Source: Gordionus sp. m RMFG-2023 (lineage: Eukaryota; Nematomorpha; Gordioida; Chordodea; Parachordodidae). Taken from it: a stretch of DNA of 64,000 nucleotides. The DNA lies in the NCBI RefSeq assembly GCF_954871325.1, contig NC_088778.1, positions 14,597,666 through 14,661,665 on the forward strand. The letters are read 5' to 3'. The notes beneath the pieces are model-generated. The model was not told the origin of the DNA. It was given only the letters and a program-made list of their open reading frames with translations, and did no database searches. Shown here piece by piece: positions 35,742-45,620 of the stretch; the first letter of the stretch is position 1, and the number at the start of each line of letters is the position of its first letter. Both the position numbers and the translations under genes were made by a program.

Positions 35742-37780
35742 GGTAGGTCTATAAGTCGAAAGGCTGCATGATACGAAAGGCTAAAAAATAATATTGAAAA
35801 TAAAAATAACAAAGAAAATGATTAATGTGTAATTTGATTGATTTATTGCTTTTTTTACGAGAAAAATATTATAATAACATTACATTATAATATATTAAAA
35901 AATGGAAATTTTAAGATCTTTTCAATTTTTTTATTAATTCTTTGAAATAAATTGCGGTTTTAATTTTATTTAATTTTACTAATTTTTAATTTATATTTTT
36001 AATTAAATTATATTTATTTATTTAAAAAAAATGGAATATAATATATTAAAAAAATGGAAATTTTAAGATCTTTTCAATTTTTTTATTAATTCTTTGAAAT
36101 AAATTGCGGTTTTAATTTTATTTAATTTTTAATTTATATTTTTAATTAAATTATATTTATTTATTTAAAAAAAATGGAATATAAAATATTAAAAAAATGT
36201 AAATTTTAAGATCTTTACAATTTTTTTATTAATTCTTTGAAATAAATTGCGGTTTTAATTTTAATAATTTTTAATTTATATTTTTAATTAAATTATATTT
36301 GGTTATTTGAAAAAAATGGATTATAATATTTCAATTTTTTTATTAATTCTTTGAAATAAATTGCGATTTTAATTTTATTTAATTTCATTAATTTTTAATT
36401 TATATTTTTTAATTAAATTATATTTGTTTTAAAAAATAATGGAATTTTTAAAATTATATGTATATTCTATTTAAGTTTTTTTTCAAAACTAAATTGATAG
36501 TAAGTATAACGATATTGTGAGTGCTGGATTAGAGAAAAGGCTAACATCTTAAACGTAATTTTAAGTATCTTTATTTCATTCTACTCAGAATTAAATTTCC
36601 TATCCAATTATGCTTAGATGTATTTTTTTACGTTACCGGTTCAAAAAATAATATTTTTGTCGCGAAAATGTTCGAAGGGAAAAGGCTAACATCTTAAGTT
36701 TAATTTTATAAATTTTTATATCATTGAACTCAGAATTAAATTTCCTATTGAAATATGCTTTGATGTATTTTTTTACGTTATCGGTTCAAAAAATAAATTT
36801 TTTGTGGTAAAAACGTTGGAAGGGAAAAGGCTAACATCTTAAACGCAATTTTGAATATTTTTATATCATTCTACTCAGAATTAAATTTCCTATCCAATTA
36901 TGCTTAGATGTATTTTTTTACGTTTCCGGTTCAAAAAATAACATTTTTGTCGCGAAAACGTTCGAAGGGAAAAGGCTAACATCTTAAGTTTAATTTTATA
37001 AATTTTTATATTATTGAACTCAGAATTAAATTTCCTATCTAAATATGCTTTGATGTAATTTTTTACGTTATCGGTTCAAAATATAAATTTTAATAATTTT
37101 TTTGTGGTAAAAACGTTGGAAGGGAAAAGGCTAACATCTTAAACGCAATTTTAGGTATTATTATATCATTCTACTCAGAATTAAAATTCCTATCTAATAT
37201 ATAGTTTTCCTGTTCCGATGCTGTAGGGGAGGGGCCTATCGGATATCCTCCCTTAGCGATTTTTAATTGTGGGCCTCCTATTGGGGCACCACAGTTTTTG
37301 AGTTATTACTCTTAAGCTAAGGTTATGTTAATAAGCTTATCAGCTATATAATTTAAATGAGATATTATCATCCGTTAAGCGTTATTTTGCGTATAATTGT
37401 ATTGATTATTATCTTTTATAAACTTATTGCTAAATATAAAAGCGCCGGTATGAATAATATATATGTATATGTCTGTGTGTTTGTGTTATTAAGGGGGGGG
37501 GGCGGGAGGGTACGTTCCTCAGGGTCTGTGATGCGTTCCTCGTTGGCTAATAGATTATCTGAGGTGATCGCATCCTCCACGTTAGATAGAATTAGCGTAT
37601 CATAGAAAATTGCTGGGTCGAATTCCTCTGACATGCCATCCAAGTTGGAGATGTTGGGCATATAGACTTCATCATCCAATCGAAGGGGCGTCGACACCAT
37701 CATCCAGATATCGCTTGATCGATTGGGGGTAAGCCCTCCACATCGATATCATGCAGGATATTATGCGCCGACTCGTTGAG
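35742..37780 (+). repeat. Left inverted repeat of the MULE
   Basis: From the tip inward: a unique end (35742-35900); about four units of 110-150 bp rich in TTGAAATAAATTGCGGTTTT (35900-36440); GATATTGTGAGTGCTGGATT as a junction (about 36510-36530); about five units of roughly 145-155 bp starting GAAAAGGCTAACATCTTAA (36533-37195), alternating between a GTCGCGAAAA type and a GTGGTAAAAACG type; then a single-copy part (37200-37780) with GGGGAGGGGCCTATCGGATA and the captured reading frame. Confidence 0.88.
37416..37780 (-). CDS. Reading frame inside the left MULE arm, possible captured host exon
   Basis: Minus-strand sequence, markedly GC-richer than the window. It encodes NESAHNILHDIDVEGLPPID, then after a small disruption STPLRLDDEVYMPNISNLDG, FDPAIFYDTLILSNVEDAIT and LANEERITDPEERT. 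Past the ERT the sequence turns to a C-run and A+T repeats and is probably not coding. The composition is acidic with no known domain. The same frame is present in the right arm (39389-39880). Confidence 0.5.
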
Positions 37781-37900
37781 CAACAGTATTTATACATAAA
37801 AAGATACAAAATCCCTTAATTTATTTAATAAAACTTTAAATTATTTATAAAGTGATCAAATAACAATACAGCATTATATTTATTAATTAAAATTAAAATA

Positions 37901-39285
37901 TTAAAAATTTCTCGTTCTTTCTGCTTTAGCTCTTTTAGCTTGATGAGGCTTTCTCGATCCTTTTGGCCTCAAAAAACTTAATTCTCCCCCTTTTGAAGTT
38001 ATTAACTTACTTTTCATTTTTTTACAACCTGTAATTAAAATATCTAATGCTTTCTCTCGTTCATACATATTTAATTCATTCCACTTATTACCTATTTTAT
38101 ACTTCTTAAATTCATCTGCCAAATAAAATTCTCCCATACCAACTAACGATCTTTCTAATTCGTGTCTTTGCATGATTGTAATTTCGTGTAATTTATTTAT
38201 TAAATTTAAAAGAGGGCAATGTTTCCAATTTGTTATAGATTTAAAAACATAATTCATAGACTCACAATTATTGTTGGTCCATAAATCACAAATTATTTTA
38301 TTAAGGGATTATAAACATATTCAAAAAGATTAGATTTATTTAAATAATTAAGAAATTTATTATAATTTAAATTTTCACAATATTTTACTAAGGAGTCCAT
38401 TCTATAATTAAATGTTTCATCACTATCTGCAAAGACTACACTCTCTCTTGAAAATAATTTAGAAATTATATTATTTATCTTGGTTGCATTCACACCTTGC
38501 TTATTTTGTAAAAACGATTTAATATTCTTTTTAAGATGCTGAACACATAATAAATGGGTAGATTTTTCAAAAACTTGCTTTAAACTTTTAATTAAAGATA
38601 ATTCTTCATCAGAACCGAATATTAATTTATTAATATTTATTTTATTTTTTAAAAAAACGGATTTTAATTCAGAAATTTTTTTAGAAAAGGTAGACGTATC
38701 CGAATCCGCATGTAAAAAAATTGGACCTAAAAATATAGGAATCCCACCAGTTTTAGCTCTTCTGACACATTTATGCTTAAAAACTAAAGATGTAACGTAA
38801 AGATCGCCAAGATTAAAAGTTTTATCAATACCTATAATGCTCTGATTATCAAATGAGCACATGAATTTTAAATTTTTAATCATAAAAGGAGTGTATAATA
38901 TTAAAGACGGGACTTTATCTTTATCATGTATAATTACCTGGATAAAGGGGTGGGTATGAATTTGATTAATAATTTCTAACATATTATCTGCAAAATTAGG
39001 ATAAATTTTATTTGATAAATTAATTTTATTTTTAATATTGTATATTTGTTTAATATTTCTTGGTGAATTAAAAATATTATTATTTCTTATTAAATCATTA
39101 TATATAAATCTAGTAGGTTTTTGCATATTTATAGAATTTTTAATATTATCAATAACACTAGCTGGAGTGCGAATATAAGAATTATCAGATTTTTTTAAGT
39201 TACCATGACTAGCGGGCCCTGGATAAGTCCCTATATATTCGACAAGAAAACAATTATAAAAAATTAAATGTGATGATTCCGAAAA
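37901..39285 (-). CDS. MULE transposase, nearly intact, one frameshift
   Basis: The frame is open from about 39285 (no Met forced; first Met at 39126) to 38293, then shifts by one base near 38290 and continues to 37901. The N-terminal part has GPASHGNLKKSDNSYIRTPA. The catalytic core has IIGIDKTFNLGDLYVTSLVF (first Asp), FLGPIFLHADSDTSTF, LIFGSDEELSLIKSLKQVF (second Asp) and THLLCVQHLKKNIKSF, a characteristic MULE stretch. After the shift, CDLWTNNNCESMNYVFKSIT carries the region of the third acid. The C-terminus is basic (RKPHQAKRAKAERTRNF). It lies between the two arms, oriented toward the left arm. The single shift is the only obvious defect, so it may be recently inactivated or a sequencing error. 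Confidence 0.85.
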
Positions 39286-39388
39286 AAACTACATATAATA
39301 AAAAGAACTGTTGCATCATCTTAATATTGTAAATATTTATATTATTAAAATTATATATACGATCCATCATTATTTACACATTATCATA

Positions 39389-39880
39389 CGATGCTTAACG
39401 CGGAGGAATCACCACCTATCGATTATATTAGAGCCTACCCGAAAGGAGTAGTAGCGATCACGGCATTGATGAAGCCGTTTCCCTTCGTCCCAGCCAAGCA
39501 TATAATGAGTCCTCAGCGAGTCGGCGCACAATATCCTGCATGACATCGATGTGGAGGGCTTACCCCCAATCGATCAATCTATGCCCTGGATGATGGTGTC
39601 GACGCCCCTCCGATTGGATGATGAAGTCGATATGCCCAACATCTCCAACTTGGATGGCATGGCAGAGGAATTCGACCCAGCAATTTTCTATGATACGCTA
39701 ATTCTATCTAACGTGGAGGATGCGATCACCTCAGATAATCTATTAGCCAACGAGGAACGCATCACAGACCCCGAGGAACGTACCCTCCAGCCCCCCCCCC
39801 TTAATAACACAAACACACAGACATATACATATATATTATTCATACCTGCGCTTTTATATTTAGCAATTAGTTTATATTAG
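39389..39880 (+). CDS. Reading frame inside the right MULE arm and its unique upstream part, possible captured exons
   Basis: Starting at ATG 39390 the plus strand reads LNAEESPPIDYIRAYPKGVV, MKPFPFVPAKHIMSPQRVGA, then stops near 39543. The overlapping frame used in both arms (NILHDIDVEGLPPIDQ, VSTPLRLDDEVDMPNISNLD, LSNVEDAITSDNLLANEERI) continues to about 39780. Codon use is GC-rich with C/G third positions, unlike the transposase beside it. Two frames meeting at 39510-39545 look like an exon junction or a shift. I cannot identify the source protein. Confidence 0.5.
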
Positions 39881-42783
39881 ATAATAATCAATAAAATTAT
39901 ACGCAAAATAACGCTTAACGGATGATAATATCTCATTTTAATTATATAGCTGATAAGCTTATTAACATAACCTTAGCTTAAGAGTTATAACTCAAAAACT
40001 GTGGTGCCCCAATAGGCGGCCCACAATTAAAAATCGCTAAGGGAGGATATCCGATAGGCCCCTCCCCTACAGCATCAGAACAGGAAAACTATATAATAGA
40101 TAGGAATTTTAATTCTGAGTTCAATGATATAAAAATTTATAAAATTAAACTTAAGATGTTAGCCTTTTCCCTTCGAACGTTTTCGCGACAAGTTATTTTT
40201 TGAACCGGAAACGTAAAAAAAATACATCTAAGCATAATTGGATAGGAAATTTAATTCTGAGTAGAATGATATAAAAATATTAAAAATTGCATATAAGATG
40301 TTAGCCTTTCCCCTTCCAACGTTTTTACCACAAAAAAATTTTTTAAATTTATTTTTTGAACCGATAACGTAAAAAAATACATCAAAGCATATTTAGATAG
40401 GAAATTTAATTCTGAGTTCAATGATATAAAAATTTATAATATTAAACTTAAGATGTTAGCCTTTTCCTTTCGAACGTTTTCGCGACAAAAATGTTATTTT
40501 TTGAACGGAGAAGTAAAAAAATACATCTAAGCATAATTGGATAGGAAATTTAATTCTGAGTAGAATGATATAAAAATATTCAAAATTGCATATAAGATGT
40601 TAGCCTTTTCCCTTCCAACGTTTTTACCACAAAAAAATTTTTAAAATATATTTTTTGAACCGATAACGTAAAAAAATACATCAAAGCATATTTAGATAGG
40701 AAATTTAATTCTGAGTTCAATGATATAAAAATTTATAAAATTAAACTTAAGATGTTAAATTTTTCCCTTTGAACGTTTTCGCGACAAAAATGTTATTTTT
40801 TGAACGGAGAAGTAAAAAAATACATCTAAGGATAATTGGATAGGAAATTTAATTCTGAGTAGAATGATATAAAAATATTCAAAATTGCATATAAGATGTT
40901 AGCCTTTTCCCTTCCAACGTTTTTACCACAAAAAAATTTTTTAAATTTATTTTTTGAACCGATAACGTAAAAAAATACATCAAAGCATATTTAGATAGGA
41001 AATTTATATCTGAGTTCAATGATATAAAAATTTATAAAATTAAACTTAAGATGTTAGCCTTTTCACTTCGAACGTTTTCGCGACAAAAATGTTATTTTTT
41101 GAACCGGAAACGTAAAAAAATACATCTAAGCATATTTGGATAGGAAATTTAATTCTGAGTAGAATGATATAAAAATATTCAAAATTGCAAATAAGATGTT
41201 AGCCTTTTCCCTTCCAACGTTTTTACCACGAAAAAATTTTTAAAATTTATTTTTTGAACCGTTAACGTAAAAAATTACATCAAAGCATATTTAGATAGAA
41301 AATTTAATTCTGAGTTCAATGATATAAAAATATATAAAATTAAACTAAAGTTGTTAGCCTTTTCCCTTCAAACGTTTTCGCGACAAAAATGTTATTTTTT
41401 GAACCGGAAACGTAAAAAAATACATCTAAGCATAATTGGATAGGAAATTTAATTCTGAGTAGAATGATATAAAAATATTCAAAATTGCATATAAGATGTT
41501 AGCCTTTTCCCTTCCAACGTTTTTACCACAAAAAAATTTTTAAAATATATTTTTTGAACCGATAACGTAAAAAAATACATCAAAGCATATTTAGATAGGA
41601 AATTTAATTCTGAGTTCAATGATATAAAAATTTATAAAATTAAACTTAAGATGTTAAATTTTTCCCTTTGAACGTTTTCGCGACAAAAATGTTATTTTTT
41701 GAACCGGAAACGTAAAAAAATACATCTAAGCATAATTGGATAGGAAATTTAATTCTGAGTAGAATGATATAAAAATATTCAAAATTGCATATAAGATGTT
41801 AGCCTTTTCCCTTCCAACGTTTTTACCACAAAAAAATTTTTAAAATATATTTTTTGAACCGATAACGTAAAAAAATACATCAAAGCATATTTAGATAGGA
41901 AATTTAATTCTGAGTTCAATGATATAAAAATTTATAAAATTAAACTTAAGATGTTAAATTTTTCCCTTTGAACGTTTTCGCGACAAAAATGTTATTTTTT
42001 GAACCGGAAACGTAAAAAAATGCATCTAAGCATAATTGGATAGGAAATTTAATTCTGAGTAGAATGATATAAAAATATTCAAAATTGCATATAAGATGTT
42101 AGCCTTTTCCCTAATCCAGTACTCACAATATCGTTATACTTACTATCAATTTAGTTTTGAAAAAAAAACTTAAATAGAATATACATATAATTTTAAAAAT
42201 TCCATTATTTTAAAATAACCAAATATAATTTAATTAAAAATATAAATTAAAAATTAATGAAATTAAATAAAATTATAATCGCAATTTATTTCAAAGAATT
42301 AATAAAAAAATTGAAATATTATAATCCATTTTTTTAAAATAACCAAATATAATTTAATTAAAAATAAAAATTAAAAATTAAATAAAAATAGAACCGCAAT
42401 TTATTTCAAAGAATTAATAAAAAAAATTGAAAAGATCTTAAAATTTCCATTTTTTTAATATATTATATTCCATTTTTTTTAAATAAATAAATATAATTTA
42501 ATTAAAAATATTAAATTAAAAATTAATAAAATTAATAAAATTAATAAAATTAAATAAAATTAAAACCGCAATTTATTTCAAAGAATTAACAAAAAAATTG
42601 AAAAGATCTTAAAATTTCCATTTTTTTAATATATTATAATGTAATGTTATTATAATATTTTTCTCGTAAAAAAAGCAATAAATCAATCAAATTACACATT
42701 AATCATTTTCTTTGTTATTTTTATTTTCAATATTATTTTTTAGCCTTTCGTATCATGCAGCCTTTCGACTTTTAGACCTTGCG
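39512..42783 (-). repeat. Right inverted repeat of the MULE, with expanded array
   Basis: Mirror image of the left arm: captured frame (39512-39880), single-copy part to about 40090, an array of 13-14 units of alternating 142 and 157 bp (40090-42110; a dimeric unit of about 300 bp), the junction AATCCAGTACTCACAATATC (42114), the second array with AAAACCGCAATTTATTTCAA (42200-42640), and the tip. The 1.2-kb excess over the left arm is explained by the extra units in the first array. Confidence 0.88.
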
Positions 42784-42793
42784 GTTAAAAATG

Positions 42794-43093
42794 ATCATAT
42801 GAAAAAAGTGTTTATAAATAGTTTCGGGATAATATTATATTTTATTTATTTTGTTATTTTTTTATAATTTTTATTTTTTTAATATTAATTTAATTGTTTA
42901 TATTTTTAATAATTATTTTTTTCCAAGATAAAAAAAATAAATAACTTATAATATTTTTTTCTTATAATTATAGTCTAACTGGCACCATTTTAATTTAAGA
43001 AAAGATATAAATTTTTAGAATATACTGATGGAATAAAAAGATTAATTTTAAGAATAGTATTGTAATTGTAAAATTTTAAATCATGATTTAAAT
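42794..43093. other. AT-rich spacer
   Basis: Nothing recognised. Confidence 0.5.
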
Positions 43094-43457
43094 CAGAGAC
43101 CTGTAGAGGTACCATGTGCAAGGTCATGCCGGGATTTTTTAAAAAAATTGGATTTGGATTGATGGGGCCGAACATTTTTAAGAAAATTCGGGCCGGGTCG
43201 GGTGTTTTTATATAAATTTATCAATTTATGATTAATTTTTTATGTAAAATATTTTATTTTATTTATAGAAACTAGATACCATATAATAAATATCGTTTAA
43301 TTAGAGAAATTATATCAATAAATTTCTGTATTTAAATTAATTCGAGCCGGGCTGGTAAATTTTTTTTAAAAAAATTTCGTTCCGTCCGGGGTAAACTTTT
43401 TTAAAAATATTTCGGGCCAGGCCTGGCCTGAAAAATTAGGCTCGATGCAGATCACTA
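43094..43457. mobile_element. hAT-type MITE, GGGCC-rich family, copy 2
   Basis: The left end is CAGAGACCTGTAGAGG; the right end, reverse-complemented, TAGTGATCTGCATCGAGCC. Flanks ATTTAAAT and ATTCAAAG match at 6 of 8. Inside are GGGCCGGGTCGGG and GGGCCAGGCCTGGCC words and the same AAACTAGATACCATATAA core that copy 1 (AAACTAGACAACATATAA) and copy 3 (AAACTAGACGCCATATAA) carry. Confidence 0.75.
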
Positions 43458-43576
43458 ATTCAAAGCTATTATTTGAATATTTTGTTATACAATATTATAA
43501 CCTTCTTATAGCAATTATATTGAAGTCAATATAATTGCAAAATATTAGAAGTTAAATTACATAATTATAAAATAGT

Positions 43577-43786
43577 ATAGGGGAGACTAGGGTTAGGTAA
43601 ACCCCGGGGCTTGGAAAACCATTTAATCTCATTTTAAAATTAAATACACAGAAGGTTAAAATTTTATCCTAATATAGTTTTCATTTAATTGATCATATTA
43701 CAAAAAAGTATAAGAGTCGGTTATTTTTATTTTATTTGTCATGATTCTCTAATAAGTGGTTGCCCAGGCCTTCCCAGTTTCCCTTA
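43577..43786. mobile_element. Small MITE with AGGGGAGACTAGGG ends
   Basis: The left end is ATAGGGGAGACTAGGGTTAG; the right end, reverse-complemented, TAAGGGAAACTGGGAAGGC. About 210 bp, no coding. Similar left ends occur at 51309 (AGAGGAGACTAGGGTTGTTG) and 62045 (ATAGGGGAGACCAGTACT), suggesting a dispersed family. Confidence 0.5.
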
Positions 43787-44144
43787 ATACGGAATTTACA
43801 TGTTTTTTTTCCATATTAGACTATTTGGTAAATCAGATATTTCCCGTTCATGTCATGATATTAAAAATTTAACTATCTCCGAGGCGGGAAAAAATTTTCA
43901 AAATTATAATGGGTAGGACTGGGCTTGGAACCTCAAAATTAATATTAGCTTGCACCTGACTTGGGAATATCTTTTACAAATTATCAAGGGTTGAGCTGGG
44001 CATGATAAACTTTTTTATAATTATAAGATCTTGGATGCTTCTTAATATTGTGAGCTTGAACCTGGCATGACATCTATCGTAAAAAGTGAATAAAAATCTC
44101 ATTCCCCGTCATTTTTGACAGGCTTTCTACTAGTTAATATAAAA

Positions 44145-44268
44145 CCCGGCCGAAGGCCGGCAAAAGCAGGCCGAAGGCCCGCAAATGGGGGATATGGGGG
44201 ACGAAGCCCCCCACAAATTTTTTCAGTTGAGCCCCCAGAGATTGTAAAGGTTAGCGACGCCCCTGCTT
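44145..44268. mobile_element. Terminal fragment of a non-autonomous hAT, with GC-rich hairpins
   Basis: It contains CCCGGCCGAAGGCCGG, GGCCGAAGGCCC and GGGGACGAAGCCCCCC in a row, three perfect or near-perfect hairpins with GAA-type loops, then ends in GCGACGCCCCTG, whose reverse complement CAGGGGCGTCGC is a hAT-like end. No left end is found, so it is truncated. Confidence 0.65.
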
Positions 44269-44269
44269 G

Positions 44270-45236
44270 CATACTTGATTTCTTCCTTGATTTCCAATAT
44301 TATGATTATCGTTATGTCTTTGAATAAATGTTGAATTGTTATATCTGTTATATCTGTATATAATCATAATTGAATCTATAATTATTATAGTTATTGTTAT
44401 TATAACTAGCTCTATTATCAAATCTTGAAGAATTATTCGATCCTGGATAGTTTGCCCTGACGTTGTTGTAATAATTCGCGTTATATTTCTGATATATAGG
44501 GTTGTAATTATTTAATTGATAATTATTTATTTGAAAGTCATAGCCTCTTGTTGTCCATCGTTGTCTGTTATCGTAATTAGATTATAAATTTTGCCTTTCG
44601 TCATGGTCTCCATATCTCACCATCTGTTTATTTTCTTCTATTTTCCTACCTCTTTGCCTCTACATGTTTCACGGTTATTTCATCTTCTGTTTTTTCGTTT
44701 AAAGAAATATTTTCAACATTAGCAATTATATTTTTTTAAAATTCTAACTCCAGAAAATTATCTCTTAAAGTAAGAACTTCTGCTAATGTAATGTTTTCTT
44801 TTAAAATAATTTACTGCCTAATACTTTTGCTGATTGACGAAATTTTTACTTTTTCAATAACTCTATTATCATTTAGCAAACATTCATTTTTTAAAATTCA
44901 TAATCTACTTACCCAATTGATGTAACTTTCATTTTTACCTTGTACAGCTGCGTTATATAATAATAAGTTGGAACTTGTAGAATTCCTCGGATGTAATAAC
45001 CTGAATTTTTCAATCAATATCGATGGATTGATGAAGTGGGTAGGTGAACATATTGATTTGAGCTTGATATATACTTCATCTGGTAGTCTTCTTGTAAAAG
45101 ATCCTGCTTTTTCGATGTCCGAGATCTGAGTATCTTTGAAGATGTCTTCGAATCTACTCAAAAATAGATCGCCATTGCCTGAGTATATTAGAAATTCAAT
45201 ATTTATATTATCATTATTATTGGGAATCTGTTTCAT
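44270..45236 (-). pseudogene. gag: gag fragment of an LTR retroelement (fossil)
   Basis: The minus-strand open stretch 45236-44898 reads FLIYSGNGDLFLSRFEDIFK, SFTRRLPDEVYIKLKSICSP and ESYINWVSRL, the layout of a retrotransposon capsid (a Phe-Ser-Gly-start segment, W-V-x-R-L near the end). Continuing down to about 44300 are traces of a basic region and an Asn/Tyr-rich tail (NYNNYRFNYDY). No zinc knuckle, protease or pol is attached. It is broken. It may belong with the retropepsin fragment at 10690-10900, but that is a guess. Confidence 0.6.
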
Positions 45237-45411
45237 ATTTATTTACGATTTCCTCGAATATGTAGCGGAAATGCCACCATGAAGTTTTCTAAATTTATTA
45301 TGCAATTGTCCATAATGTTTACTGGTAATAGGTATAACAAATTTAGGGATTTTATTTATCAATTCAAATTACAATCATATAATATATTTTCATGCTTATA
45401 TAGCTTGTGAA

Positions 45412-45530
45412 AATCAATTTATATAAACCAAAAATCAATTTAATAATTTACATAAACGAAAAATCAATTTAATAATTTACATAAACAAAAAATCAATTTA
45501 ATAATTTATACAAACGAAAAAAAATTTAAA
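45412..45530. repeat. Short tandem repeat, about 33-bp unit
   Basis: About four copies of AAAATCAATTTAATAATTTA followed by CATAAACG/A. Pure A+T-rich minisatellite. Confidence 0.7.
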
Positions 45531-45620
45531 TCAAACTATTGAGTTTATATCACAAAATGAGTCTGCAAGGTTAGTATTAAGTTAATAACGAAAAAGAACA
45601 GGTCATCTCAACAATATATT

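Larger units (their letters stand above)
35742..42783. mobile_element. Mutator-like element (MULE) with kilobase-long inverted repeats, 7.0 kb
   Basis: Bounded by a perfect 10-bp direct repeat GTTAAAAATG (35732-35741 and 42784-42793); 9-11 bp is the MULE range. The ends read AGGTCTATAAGTCGAAAGGC on the left and, reverse-complemented on the right, AGGTCTAAAAGTCGAAAGGC. The left inverted repeat is 35742-37780 (2039 bp) and the right 39512-42783 (3272 bp). Between them lies a minus-strand MULE transposase. Both repeats contain two tandem arrays and one GC-richer reading frame. In the shared reading frame the two arms differ at about 4 of 200 positions, so the element is young or its arms are being kept alike. 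Confidence 0.93.

Noticed and set aside
35900-42640. Regular repeats resembling a CRISPR array
   Set aside because: Units are contiguous satellite repeats of 110-157 bp without unique spacers, in a eukaryotic transposon arm.
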